Source: a virus
Direction: 5' to 3' (one strand)
Length of the DNA: 33,200 nucleotides
Virus record (IMG/VR): IMGVR_UViG_3300013103_000033
Coordinates: 1-33,200 of that record
Numbering within the stretch: position 1 is the stretch's first letter; every line of letters begins with the position of its first letter. Below, one piece after another: positions 16,574-23,392 of the stretch. The notes under the pieces are model-generated. The model was not told where the DNA came from. It saw only the letters and a program-made list of their open reading frames with translations, and made no database searches. Both the position numbers and the translations under genes were made by a program.

Positions 16574-17288
16574 GGCCGCGAAGAATAGCGGGCTTTACGC
16601 TACTGCTCGTCGTCGATATGGCGGGAACATTACCGCAATGAAAGGTGATGCTCCGCTTGGGTTGCTCATTGGGCACGTCTTGCGAGTTAACCCCGCACTC
16701 GAAGACGCACCCGCAATCAAAAGAGATCGGCGCAGAGGTTTTATGAAAGCTTCCATCAACGAAGCCCGTACAGTAGACATCCGTGATGTACAACTGGATG
16801 AACCCGCTACCTGCGCGTTCGTTTACGGTCGTGAAATCAACCGATCAGCATCAAGTCTTTATACCACGTATCCTAGTCTCTTTACGCGTGCTGACCGGAA
16901 CCTGTGGAAGTGTGCGTACCTCTTCGTAGTTCTCGGAGCTCCTATTTTCAACTTTATCTGGCAAAAAGCTAATCCGATTATTAAAACAACCAAGGAACCT
17001 GTTTTTGTCAGGAGCGGTCGTGGTGGAAGGGGTAACTGGAAGATTGAGGAGGAAGTAGAGAAGAGCTCCATCAACACTGCCTATGATGATATCCTTTACG
17101 CCGTAAATTCGATGACGGCCGCTCCTCCTGGGTGGCGGCTCACGGAATTTCGTAAGCTCGTGCTTGTAGATTGTGAATACGTTTTTGAACTGTGGCGGCT
17201 GTACGGACCCGAAAAGATGGTCGGGTTTGGAACATTGCCGGTTCTCAGCTACGATCAGATGCGCACCATCATGAATCGGGTGAAGTAG
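16530..17288 (+). CDS. Virion-region protein, unknown
   Basis: A 252-residue protein. The basic Ala-rich N-terminus (MSLNLESGKRAATAKAAKNSG) is followed by a mixed alpha/beta body. Its stop is followed at once by the ATG of the next gene, so the two are co-translated. There is a weak hydrophobic stretch (about 125-142; CAYLFVVLGAPIFNFIW) but no clear membrane protein character. The start is uncertain because it overlaps the preceding gene by 44 nt, and MKGDAPLG further in is an alternative. Baseplate-type genes often follow the spike in such phages, but no motif confirms this. Confidence 0.55.
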   Translation: MSLNLESGKRAATAKAAKNSGLYATARRRYGGNITAMKGDAPLGLLIGHVLRVNPALEDAPAIKRDRRRGFMKASINEARTVDIRDVQLDEPATCAFVYGREINRSASSLYTTYPSLFTRADRNLWKCAYLFVVLGAPIFNFIWQKANPIIKTTKEPVFVRSGRGGRGNWKIEEEVEKSSINTAYDDILYAVNSMTAAPPGWRLTEFRKLVLVDCEYVFELWRLYGPEKMVGFGTLPVLSYDQMRTIMNRVK

Positions 17289-19067
17289 ATGGGTTGGCAA
17301 AAATGGGAACTCGACTTACCCGACCTGTCTCCCGGGGCGGACCTCGCAAAAATCATTGATAAGATCCGAGAGTTCCTGGAAGTCATTGTCGGAATACTCG
17401 AAACCATTCTTAATTTCATCACCGCATTCACTGATCCGCTTGCCTCCGCCATTAAGTCGCTCATCGATAAAATCAAAGAAACCATCGAAGGGTTCTTGGA
17501 AGACGTGGGCGTCTACGTGTTACACGTGCCTATCCGCAAACGCCTGATGACCAACTTCCTCAACTTGGGGGATATCACTCCTGACTGGGCCGGGAACCTT
17601 GGCATTTTTGGAGAGGGTGTTGCAGACACTGATAGCCCCGGGAACTCTGGGCAGATTCTCCCGCCTTGGCAGGATGATAACCTGAACGACTTTTTGGTCC
17701 AGGCCAACCGTTACAACGGCGGGAATTACGGATTCTTTAAAACAGTCATCGAATCTCTCTGGGATCAAGGAGACATCAACCGTCCGCAATTCTTCGATGA
17801 GGATGATTACGTAGGTGGCGTCGTGATGTTGATGGGGACGGACTTTGATCCCCTTGGTTTTTTGGATGATATTTGGAAACTATTCGGTATCTTCGATTTG
17901 GGAATTGACGGTGTTCCCAAGGCCCCTCGTCCTAAAGGATTGAAGGGTCGCGCAATCACGCCTATCGTAAAAACTTCTACGAATGCTACTGGGGGGAAGT
18001 TCAGTGCGTTCCTTGAATGGGAACCTGTCGAGGTTCCTATAACCCAGCTTACGGACCTGGGTGGTGTCATTCTTTTCCCGGAGCGCTACGCCGTTCTACG
18101 GTCGAAGAACAACGTCAATGCTTTGGCTGCCAATTCGGTTCCGGATTTGATGGGTACGCGAACGCTTTCGAGCGGTGCTACGTTTGGACCTACCGAGGTC
18201 ATCTATGAGGGTTCTTATGACCCCATGGACGTGACGTTTATCGACGAGGATATCGCTGCAGAACCTGATGATTCTTTCTACTACACTATTGCGTGGAAGT
18301 TGAAGGGTTACAACGCAGACGAAGCTGTGACTGATGATGGGGGTACGCCATACGACTATTGGTATACTTCAAACGTTGTGCGCATTGTACCGTATCCGAC
18401 ACGTCCAGGTAGTACTCCCCCTGATTGGATTCGAACACCTTCCATTGCTTCGATCTTCCCACAGTTCGCCTATTTCTTGAGGATGATTGTAGCAGAGCTG
18501 GAAAAACTCGCAGGAAAGCTTGTGGGGGCTCTCGATTTCATCACCGACTATGTTGAGTTTTTAAAGTCAGAGATCGCACGGTATGAGGCACTGGTAAATC
18601 GCATCCTCGATGCTATAGAGGCTATTCAAGCCAAGTTCGACCTCCCAACTTCGGGTGTTTATTACCGCCTTTTCAAGGGTCAAGGGGGTAATACTTTCTT
18701 CATCCAAGATCTCGCTCTTTCTCTGAGATCCAGTTACGCGTCTTCACCTCCGTTCCACAAGGGTGACGAGTACGTCACAGGTGTTATCCTGATGACCGGA
18801 GGACCCGAGGTTCTTGTAGAGACTTTGATGACGCTCATGGGGTGGCTCTTTGGAGGAAGTGCTAGCGGACTTACCCCTGTCCTCGAAGGTCTCGATACTG
18901 CGGTAATGGCGATTGAAGACCAATGCTTCGCCGAGGACATGTCCATCACAGCTTGTTCTGCAGAAACCGAGCTACCACTGGACCTCTGTGATCCTGGTGT
19001 AACCCCTGCGCCTACTGCTACATTCGGTCCGGACATGGGCATCGTGCCCGAGACCACGGAGGACTGA
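17289..19067 (+). CDS. Large virion protein with internal duplication
   Basis: A 592-residue protein. Long amphipathic helices (about 18-72; IIDKIREFLEVIVGILETILNF) lead into a VGVYVLHVP strand and later DDYVGGVVMLMGTDFD...LFG (about 172-200). The same order returns near the C-terminus: helices (about 395-455), TSGVYYRLFKG, then DEYVTGVILMTGGPE...LFG (about 492-520). A fibronectin-like beta region lies between (about 225-375; EWEPVEVPI...ERYAVLRSKNNV). The two half-sites resemble a duplicated helix-strand module. The Cys/Pro-rich tail is probably exposed. It is likely a baseplate or tail-fibre-network protein, but is unassigned. Confidence 0.6.
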   Translation: MGWQKWELDLPDLSPGADLAKIIDKIREFLEVIVGILETILNFITAFTDPLASAIKSLIDKIKETIEGFLEDVGVYVLHVPIRKRLMTNFLNLGDITPDWAGNLGIFGEGVADTDSPGNSGQILPPWQDDNLNDFLVQANRYNGGNYGFFKTVIESLWDQGDINRPQFFDEDDYVGGVVMLMGTDFDPLGFLDDIWKLFGIFDLGIDGVPKAPRPKGLKGRAITPIVKTSTNATGGKFSAFLEWEPVEVPITQLTDLGGVILFPERYAVLRSKNNVNALAANSVPDLMGTRTLSSGATFGPTEVIYEGSYDPMDVTFIDEDIAAEPDDSFYYTIAWKLKGYNADEAVTDDGGTPYDYWYTSNVVRIVPYPTRPGSTPPDWIRTPSIASIFPQFAYFLRMIVAELEKLAGKLVGALDFITDYVEFLKSEIARYEALVNRILDAIEAIQAKFDLPTSGVYYRLFKGQGGNTFFIQDLALSLRSSYASSPPFHKGDEYVTGVILMTGGPEVLVETLMTLMGWLFGGSASGLTPVLEGLDTAVMAIEDQCFAEDMSITACSAETELPLDLCDPGVTPAPTATFGPDMGIVPETTED

Positions 19068-19068
19068 T

Positions 19069-19335
19069 ATGCCGATGTATGATTATCGTTGTCCTGATTG
19101 TGAGTGCGAAACTGAAGAAATTGTGTCCGACATCGCCACAGTCGTTTCATGTCCGGAGTGTGGAGCACGCATGGTCCGATTTTGGAAGTCTGCGCCTCCG
19201 ACTCTCAGCGCAATCATCCCGTCTTACCCTGGCTGTAAAGGGCAGAAAGCTGGGTATGTCCATTCGCACGGCCCCAAACGTCCGGCTACTAAAATCCAAT
19301 CTGGATACGGAGGAGCACAGAGTCCTAAAAGCTAA
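19069..19335 (+). CDS. FmdB-like zinc ribbon protein
   Basis: An 88-residue protein beginning MPMYDYRCPDC, the hallmark of FmdB-type (CxxC...SSSS) zinc ribbons. C8 and C11 pair with C28 and C31 (VVSCPECG), as expected for one zinc ion. The C-terminal half is Ser/Pro/Gly-rich and disordered. Such ribbons occur in phage genomes beside structural genes and are usually of unknown role: regulation, or a structural zinc-bearing adaptor. It starts 1 nt after the upstream stop, so expression is coupled to the large virion gene. Confidence 0.7.
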   Translation: MPMYDYRCPDCECETEEIVSDIATVVSCPECGARMVRFWKSAPPTLSAIIPSYPGCKGQKAGYVHSHGPKRPATKIQSGYGGAQSPKS

Positions 19336-19359
19336 AAAGGAGGGCACGAACGCCCTCCT
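19334..19359 (-). terminator. Minus-strand terminator-like hairpin
   Basis: AGGAGGGC (19338-19345) pairs perfectly with GCCCTCCT (19352-19359). On the minus strand the stem is followed by TTTTT; on the plus strand there is no T-run. It may block antisense transcription or be a processing or stability hairpin at the end of the structural block. Confidence 0.5.
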
Positions 19360-19431
19360 AGGTGGGATCCACCAGTTTCCAAAGCCAGAGGGTCCCAGTT
19401 CTTTTACCAAGGATTTCTATCCTGTGAGAAA

Positions 19432-19442
19432 TGCCCTATAAT
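19432..19442 (+). promoter_or_regulatory. -10 box with TGCCC upstream element
   Basis: TGCCC-TATAAT (TATAAT at 19437-19442) lies nine bases before the ATG at 19452. The exact TGCCCTATAAT string recurs at 30296. Lack of a ribosome-binding site points to a near-leaderless mRNA. Confidence 0.5.
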
Positions 19443-19451
19443 ACTATTGTC

Positions 19452-20084
19452 ATGAGAAACGGACTTCTCAAATACGCTGGTAGTGTGTGGTTTCGGCCGC
19501 CTGGAGTTCCCTTTACATTTGCAGGATCTCCCGACTACCAAGAGCGCCTTACGGGTATGACCAAGTGGGCTCCGCGTGGGATGGTGGAAAATGTAGCCGA
19601 GGGGCTCCAAGAAGGTCGTACTGTAGAAGAGCTGGCGCAAGAGGAGCGTAGCAAAGGACTTCTCAAGAGCCTTGGTGTCGGAGCTTTGGCGGGGGGCACT
19701 GCTGGAGGAGTGGCGGGACGCGTTGTGGGAGGAGAAGCCGTCGCGGCTCCTTTCAAGGAACTCCTGTCTAAAGGCGTCTCGCGAAACACTCTTAAGGGTT
19801 TGTGGAAAATTCCAGGCTCAGCGAAACTACTCCCGTTGCTCGGGATCGGAGGTGGGTTGCTCGCCGGTGGTGCGCTCTGGGGGGCTGGTAGAGGCCGACG
19901 AGAGAGTCAGGCACGCCAGGTATCCCGAGGGCTTCTCGCTGAACGCGTATTACAGAGAAACGCACTAAAAGAGGCCCTAAAAACAGAACAGCCGTACAAC
20001 CAGCCGCTTCTCAGAGGAGTTCCGCTCACAAGTGCGTCAGCAGACACTCCGTATGCTGTGAACTTGCCCTACTCGGGGATGTAA
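19452..20084 (+). CDS. Gly/Ala-rich glycine-zipper protein
   Basis: A 210-residue protein. ATG 19452 (MRNGLLKYAG) is preferred; the longer in-frame start at 19431 would sit on top of the -10 box. Features are an N-terminal LLKYAG, a central VGALAGGTAGGVAGRVVGG (about 77-95) and a second LLGIGGGLLAGGALWGAGRGRRE (about 130-155), which could insert in membranes or pack as glycine zippers. The C-terminus is Pro/Tyr-rich. Design matches the genes at 5763, 10681, 20086 and 28935. Probably an internal virion protein, possibly membrane-active; not recognised. Confidence 0.6.
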   Translation: MRNGLLKYAGSVWFRPPGVPFTFAGSPDYQERLTGMTKWAPRGMVENVAEGLQEGRTVEELAQEERSKGLLKSLGVGALAGGTAGGVAGRVVGGEAVAAPFKELLSKGVSRNTLKGLWKIPGSAKLLPLLGIGGGLLAGGALWGAGRGRRESQARQVSRGLLAERVLQRNALKEALKTEQPYNQPLLRGVPLTSASADTPYAVNLPYSGM

Positions 20085-20085
20085 A

Positions 20086-21045
20086 ATGTATCGAGAGTTG
20101 GAAAAAATAGCCTTCATTCCCAACCCTGGGAAAGACGCCATCTATGAGAGACTCCTGCAGCGTGAAAAAGAGCTGGCACAGGTGCGAGGGGTCAAGGATT
20201 TCACGCCTGGAATGCGGATGTCTGGACGAGCTCCCGGCCCACATCCCGCCATGGAGAAGGAGATCCTGAAGGGTACAGGTCCTGGGGTAGGCCAAAAGGT
20301 AAAACACCATACGATAGGACGCCTTCGTCGATTGTGGACACAGCCTGGAAAGTACAAGTGGCTACGTCAAGGAGGTCTCCTGGGAGGAGCGGTTGGTTTG
20401 GGACTTCTAGGAAAAGCATGGATTGACTCCGCGAAAAACGAGAAACTCCTGAAAGAGCAGCAAGCCCAGGATGTCTTGCGCAAGTACAGTGCAAAGTTCG
20501 ATTACGCGCCAAACGCGCCCGTTACGCCGAAGCCTGCCAAATTCCCAAAGATGCCCGCCCCGATGAGTACGAACGCGGGAAAGCCCGACATTCCGGGTAC
20601 CAAGAAACAAAAAGTAGAGCAGGACTTTTCAGGAGAGTCCGCGGAGATCAAAGTGGCAACGACCAATGACGTACTCGCCAAGCTCGCGTTCATGGACGAG
20701 GGTGCGATGCCGTGGATCGCTGGACTCGCGGGGGGCGCCGGAGGGTACTACGCGGGTAAGAAAATCATTGACCCCATCCTTGGGCTCGGTCAAGAAAACC
20801 TGCGGCGTAAGATCCACATCGCGGAGAAGATCATTGAAGGATTGGAGAAGGGTAAGAAGGTTGCGCCGTTCGCGGGTGCTACCGTAGGTGCGATCCTCCT
20901 CGCTGCCATCGCAGCTAAGAAGGCCAAACAGAAGCAACGCGAAACCATGGAGCAAGTCGAGGCTATGGGAGGCCCCGCGCGAGAGGGATTCAGTCCCTAC
21001 GACCGACGTGCTCTCTCCGACCCATTGGCGGCCTATTATGGGTGA
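20086..21045 (+). CDS. Basic glycine-zipper protein
   Basis: A 319-residue protein starting one base after the previous stop. The N-terminus MYRELEKIAFIPNPG has the recurring K-hydrophobic-A motif, repeated internally at VLAKLAFMDEG. Two hydrophobic Gly-rich segments occur: LLGGAVGLGLLGKAW (about 95-110) and IAGLAGGAGGYYAGKKI (about 211-228). A third, FAGATVGAILLAAIAAKK (about 262-280), precedes a Lys/Gln-rich helix. It may be an injected or inner virion protein, or membrane-active. No known family recognised. The following small gene overlaps its 3' end. Confidence 0.6.
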   Translation: MYRELEKIAFIPNPGKDAIYERLLQREKELAQVRGVKDFTPGMRMSGRAPGPHPAMEKEILKGTGPGVGQKVKHHTIGRLRRLWTQPGKYKWLRQGGLLGGAVGLGLLGKAWIDSAKNEKLLKEQQAQDVLRKYSAKFDYAPNAPVTPKPAKFPKMPAPMSTNAGKPDIPGTKKQKVEQDFSGESAEIKVATTNDVLAKLAFMDEGAMPWIAGLAGGAGGYYAGKKIIDPILGLGQENLRRKIHIAEKIIEGLEKGKKVAPFAGATVGAILLAAIAAKKAKQKQRETMEQVEAMGGPAREGFSPYDRRALSDPLAAYYG

Positions 21046-21178
21046 GCCCACCATCTACCGTCGACCGACGGTTAACCTTCCTGCGAAGCCTCCCAAGAAG
21101 AGAGACCTAGAAAAGTGGCGCTGTCATCGTACGCGCAAGGGTAAACCCGTTACTGCCCCTCTCCCTCACAAGAATTGA
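21038..21178 (+). CDS. 46-residue basic protein
   Basis: MGEPTIYRRPTVNLPAKPPKKRDLEKW..., rich in Arg, Lys and Pro with no hydrophobic segment. It begins 8 nt before the stop of the preceding gene and ends inside a -35 box, so it is tightly packed. It could bind nucleic acid by charge alone. It is the last protein gene before the RNA-rich island. Unknown function. Confidence 0.5.
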   Translation: MGEPTIYRRPTVNLPAKPPKKRDLEKWRCHRTRKGKPVTAPLPHKN

Positions 21179-21203
21179 AAAGCTCTCCATTACCTGGTAA
21201 AAG
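21175..21203 (+). promoter_or_regulatory. Promoter of the tRNA/tmRNA island
   Basis: TTGAAA (21175-21180), a 17-nt spacer and TAAAAG (21198-21203) with an extended -10 TG (TGGTAAAAG). The start site would fall near 21210, just before a hairpin and the first tRNA. The string around the -10 (CATTAC-TGGTAAAAGA-CTGAT) is repeated near 33091 in a similar setting. Confidence 0.65.
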
Positions 21204-21211
21204 AAACTGAT

Positions 21212-21245
21212 CTGACTGACCTAACCCTGCTACCCAGGCAGTCAG
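21212..21245 (+). other. Hairpin at the start of the tRNA transcript
   Basis: CTGACTG (21212-21218) pairs with CAGTCAG (21239-21245) around a 20-nt loop. The loop CCCTG can instead pair with CAGGG at 21243-21247, so two folds compete. It sits at the predicted transcript 5' end and could protect it or guide processing of tRNA-Met. Confidence 0.4.
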
Positions 21246-21282
21246 GGCTGTAGGTTGAGTGCACGGGGCTCACCTACGATAT

Positions 21283-21354
21283 TGCGGGATGACGCAGTGG
21301 TAGCGTGCTAGGTTCATACCCTAGAAGTCGGGGGTTCGACTCCCCCTCCCGCTA
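21283..21354 (+). tRNA. tRNA-Met (CAT)
   Basis: Full cloverleaf: acceptor starting TGCGGGA, D-stem ACGC/GCGT, anticodon stem CTAGG/CCTAG with loop TTCATAC, T-arm GGGGG-TTCGACT-CCCCC, acceptor TCCCGCT, discriminator A. Position 1 (T) faces T72, so the terminal pair is unpaired, a trait of bacterial initiator tRNAs. The anticodon stem lacks the three initiator G-C pairs. No CCA is encoded. Confidence 0.85.
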
Positions 21355-21371
21355 CTATGAATCCGTGTTCG

Positions 21372-21428
21372 AGTCCGGACCTTGAGGGAGTCGGGGGGCT
21401 CATAATCCTCGGATAACCCTCTCGGACT
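21372..21428 (+). pseudogene. Degenerate tRNA-like element, CAT anticodon, no T-arm
   Basis: AGTCCGG (21372-21378) pairs with TCGGACT (21422-21428), and GGGGG/TCCTC flanks a textbook anticodon loop CTCATAA (21399-21405) as in initiator or Ile-CAT tRNAs. Only 11 nt separate the anticodon stem from the 3' acceptor strand, so the T-arm is absent. It is probably a tRNA remnant; a T-armless decoy is the alternative. Confidence 0.35.
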
Positions 21429-21478
21429 GACGGCAAGAGCACGCACCCCTGGTAGGGACCAACAGATTGGAGGACACT

Positions 21479-21490
21479 ATGGCAACTTAG
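21479..21490 (+). CDS. Three-codon minigene (Met-Ala-Thr-stop)
   Basis: ATG GCA ACT TAG with an ideal GGAGG 5 nt upstream (21469-21473), 11 nt before the tmRNA. Nothing longer can be translated from this ribosome-binding site. Minimal ORFs of this kind in phages (for example the lambda bar minigenes) cause peptidyl-tRNA drop-off or ribosome stalling, the events that tmRNA resolves. It may be regulatory or chance. The stop overlaps the likely -10 box of the tmRNA (TAGATT). Confidence 0.35.
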   Translation: MAT

Positions 21491-21501
21491 ATTCTTTTCA
21501 T

Positions 21502-21887
21502 GGGGCCGAAACGGTTTCGACGTGTGCGATGGAAGCGTACTGTGCGTGTCCCGCCTTGTGTGTTCGGCGGGTTAGAACGGACACTCAACTCGAACTGCCG
21601 ACAACGTAGTTCCCTTCCCGACCCCGATGGCGACCCCGGTCGCCCGGGCTGCCTAAACGGCACGGGCGTGCCCTGAGTAAGGAGCTCGAGTAGCTCAGGG
21701 GGCGTGATTACACGAGCAAACCCAGGCTGAGTTCTGCGTGATGACGCCGGGTAAACGAAAGCGCAGTAAGGCCGTGATGACTTGTCTCTCGGAAGTCACT
21801 GTCTGAAACGAAAAGAGAGACCACACACGTGAAGATCAGTACGTAACGCGTAAACGGACCCGGGTTCGACTCCCGGCGGCTCCACCA
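21502..21887 (+). ncRNA. ssrA: tmRNA (transfer-messenger RNA)
   Basis: The 5' end GGGGCCGAAACGGTTTCGAC and the 3' end with T-arm CCGGG-TTCGACT-CCCGG pair through GGGGCCG/CGGCTCC, with the G3-U70 wobble needed by alanyl-tRNA synthetase, discriminator A and an encoded CCA. The interior has stems typical of tmRNA pseudoknots (GGCAC/GTGCC at about 21657-21670, CCCTGAG/CTCAGGG at about 21671-21700). It would rescue stalled ribosomes and tag the products. It lies between tRNA-Met and tRNA-Glu in the phage tRNA operon. Length 386 nt, one-piece form. Confidence 0.93.
21597..21656 (+). other. tmRNA tag-peptide reading frame
   Basis: A GCC resume codon at 21597 opens a frame of 19 codons ending TAA: ADNVVPFPTPMATPVARAA. 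It begins ADN and ends AA like bacterial tags, but it is long, Pro-rich and has Arg instead of the usual Leu before the final AA. An earlier in-frame resume site cannot be excluded. Confidence 0.7.
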
Positions 21888-21958
21888 CACAGTCGGCAGC
21901 TGTGTTGCACTAGGGAGGGGTGCAGTGTATAAGTACTCCCTCATTGACAAACTAAAGA

Positions 21959-22024
21959 GGAGAAGGTCCGGATGGTCGATGTCTTTGGTTTGATTACTTT
22001 CCAAAGTCCCGGATAGCCTTCTCC
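21959..22024 (+). ncRNA. Structured RNA rod between tmRNA and tRNA-Glu
   Basis: GGAGAAGG-TCCGG (21959-21971) pairs with CCGGA-(TAG)-CCTTCTCC (22009-22024). An inner CTTTGG/CCAAAG stem (21983-21988 with 22001-22006) completes a 66-nt rod. No ORF or known RNA family fits. It may be a processing hairpin or an independent small RNA. Confidence 0.5.
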
Positions 22025-22031
22025 GTATCTT

Positions 22032-22104
22032 GGCCCCGTCGACTAACGGTTAGGTCACTGGCCTTTCACGCCAGCAGTGGTGGGTTCGAATCCCCCTGGG
22101 GTCA
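22032..22104 (+). tRNA. tRNA-Glu (TTC)
   Basis: Acceptor GGCCCCG pairs with TGGGGTC, discriminator A, and CCA is encoded directly after it. D-stem GACT/GGTC; anticodon stem CTGGC/GCCAG around CTTTCAC (anticodon TTC); T-arm GTGGG-TTCGAAT-CCCCC with one mismatch. A functional Glu tRNA is expected. Confidence 0.9.
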
Positions 22105-22109
22105 CCAAA

Positions 22110-22259
22110 GTTGCGGGACTCTGTTATACGAAGGGCTTGGCGCCGTCCTTTCGTAGGTAGGAGACATTAACGGGCCCCATACCAGAGGTAGCACGCGCCC
22201 TGCGAAGACGTGTAGATGCCGAGAGGGAGACCTGACTGAGGACTCTCTCGTCCCGCAAC
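22110..22259 (+). ncRNA. Branched structured RNA with 9-bp closing stem
   Basis: GTTGCGGGA (22110-22118) pairs perfectly with TCCCGCAAC (22251-22259), enclosing a roughly 130-nt multi-branched region. Inside are TACGAAGGG/CCTTTCGTA (about 22127-22155), CTCTG/CAGAG bridging 22120 and 22193, and GAGAG/CTCTC (about 22221-22248). There is no coding potential and no resemblance to tRNA, 6S or RNase P that I can see. Located between tRNA-Glu and the protein gene at 22362. Confidence 0.55.
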
Positions 22260-22361
22260 GCTCTTTGAAAATTTAATACGTACGGAGGTAAAAGAGAAAG
22301 ATTTCCCTGGAATACAAGATCGCCTTTCGTGGTGATCTATAACTACGAAGGAGGACTCTCC

Positions 22362-23003
22362 ATGACTGAAGCTAAGAACCCCAAAATTCCGTTGGCCAGG
22401 CTGCTCCTGCGCCGCAAGGAACTCAACGCCCTGTTCCAGGCGCGCTTCGATGCGCTGCGCCTCGAGCTCACCAAGGACGACCTCCAGCGCCGCAAGGTGA
22501 ACGAAGAGACCGACCAGGTGGAGGGCGTGATCTCGCTCGTCGACAAAGCCGGGCTCGAGAAGGAGGCCGACTACTACGCGCACCAGCGAAGGCTCGCCGA
22601 CAGCGTCGTCCAGCAGGCCAACTGGGCGACTGACGTCGAAGTCCCGGCCCACGTCATGACCGACGACGACGTAACAGAGACCAACGACAAAGCGAAGGCC
22701 AAGCTCGCAGAGCTCCTTGTCCGACGCAGGGACCTCGAACAGCGCATGAGCGCCTTCGGGCCTTCCCTCCGCTTCCGCACCGACGACCTGCACGAGCAGG
22801 TCTCGGACAGGCTCCCCATCGCCGATGGTCTCGCCAAGATCACGGAGAAGGTGGAGCGCAAGACTCCCTCGCAGCTGAAGCCATTCATGCAGCACGATGC
22901 GCTGCAGGCCAAGCTGCGGGCAGTCGATACTGTGATCCAGAAGGCCAACTGGGACACGGTCGTGGAGGTGCCGGTCACGGTGCTCTCCAACTTCTCGGCG
23001 TGA
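22362..23003 (+). CDS. Duplicated-domain helical protein, GC-rich
   Basis: A 213-residue protein with GAAGGAGGA before the ATG. It consists of two homologous halves: residues about 8-95 (ARLLLRRKELNALFQARFDALRLEL...QQANWATDVEVP) and about 105-205 (AELLVRRRDLEQRMSAFGPSLRFRT...QKANWDTVVEVP). Both are helical with a closing ANW-x-T-x-VEVP strand. The LLxRRxxL opening recalls the DIP1984-type helical proteins, but weakly. Its codon use is much richer in G/C at third positions than its neighbours, suggesting acquisition from a GC-rich source. Function unknown. Confidence 0.7.
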   Translation: MTEAKNPKIPLARLLLRRKELNALFQARFDALRLELTKDDLQRRKVNEETDQVEGVISLVDKAGLEKEADYYAHQRRLADSVVQQANWATDVEVPAHVMTDDDVTETNDKAKAKLAELLVRRRDLEQRMSAFGPSLRFRTDDLHEQVSDRLPIADGLAKITEKVERKTPSQLKPFMQHDALQAKLRAVDTVIQKANWDTVVEVPVTVLSNFSA

Positions 23004-23015
23004 CCCGGTTCTGAC

Positions 23016-23114
23016 GTGAGGGTTCCCTGGTTCGCCGGGGGGCCCCACTGACGACCCGGTCACCATAGGATGGGCGTAGCGCAGGACTAGGGTTTGCACG
23101 GCACCCTAAGCCGT
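23016..23114 (+). ncRNA. Structured element with UUCG-capped hairpin
   Basis: Directly after the upstream gene, a strong hairpin (23016-23048: GTG-GGG, then CCCTGG-TTCG-CCGGGG, then CCC-CAC) carries a UUCG tetraloop. Further on, TAGGGT (23088-23093) can pair with ACCCTA (23103-23108), and ACGGC (23098-23102) with GCCGT (23110-23114). These two stems are interlocked, so they are alternative folds or a tight pseudoknot. There is no T-run, so it is not a simple terminator. Confidence 0.45.
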
Positions 23115-23169
23115 AGGTGTCACCGGTGGCATCGTCGCAACTCGTTTGATTGTCTACAAAACGATCAAC

Positions 23170-23200
23170 ACTCAATGGACTGGCTGTTAATCCAGAAACC
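23170..23200 (+). pseudogene. tRNA-Asn-like anticodon-arm remnant
   Basis: ACTCAATGG (23170-23178) resembles the 5' part of a tRNA D-arm, and CTGG-CTGTTAAT-CCAG (23180-23195) resembles the GTT anticodon arm of tRNA-Asn but with an 8-nt loop. No acceptor or T-arm with GTTCRA is present. Probably a decayed tRNA. Confidence 0.25.
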
Positions 23201-23222
23201 AAGAGCTAAATGTATCGGAGAA

Positions 23223-23392
23223 TACGTTTATTCAAGGCCACGAACTCCGACTATCGGAACATCAGAACCTTGAAAGCCCGAGTGTACCGAGTGAACGAAC
23301 ACCAGACCAACCGCCTCTTGGGGACATATCCTCAGGCGGTCGACTATCCGATATCCGACTATCCAAGTCCTGGGGCGCCCATCCCCTTTTTT
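23223..23392 (+). ncRNA. Structured RNA ending in a rho-independent terminator
   Basis: TTCAAGG (23231-23237) pairs with CCTTGAA (23268-23274), enclosing TCCGA-CTA-TCGGA (23246-23258). A long hairpin follows: ACCGCCT/AGGCGGT (23310-23316, 23334-23340) with inner GGGGA/TCCTC and loop CATA. It ends with GGGG...CCCC and TTTTTT (23372-23392). The direct repeat CGACTATC occurs three times (about 23249, 23341, 23356). An ORF at 23210-23401 covers this region but runs through the terminator and is rejected. Confidence 0.5.
23372..23392 (+). terminator. Rho-independent terminator
   Basis: GGGG (23372-23375) pairs with CCCC (23383-23386), followed by six T. It ends the preceding transcript 45 nt before the promoter of the HNH locus. 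Confidence 0.65.

Noticed and set aside
21708-22004. Minus-strand frame containing RRESNPG
   Set aside because: It is the antisense of the tmRNA T-arm, a common false annotation over tRNA-like genes.
22167-23099. 310-codon minus-strand open frame
   Set aside because: Opposite a GC-rich plus-strand gene with a ribosome-binding site and clear duplicated domains; long antisense frames are expected at high third-position GC.
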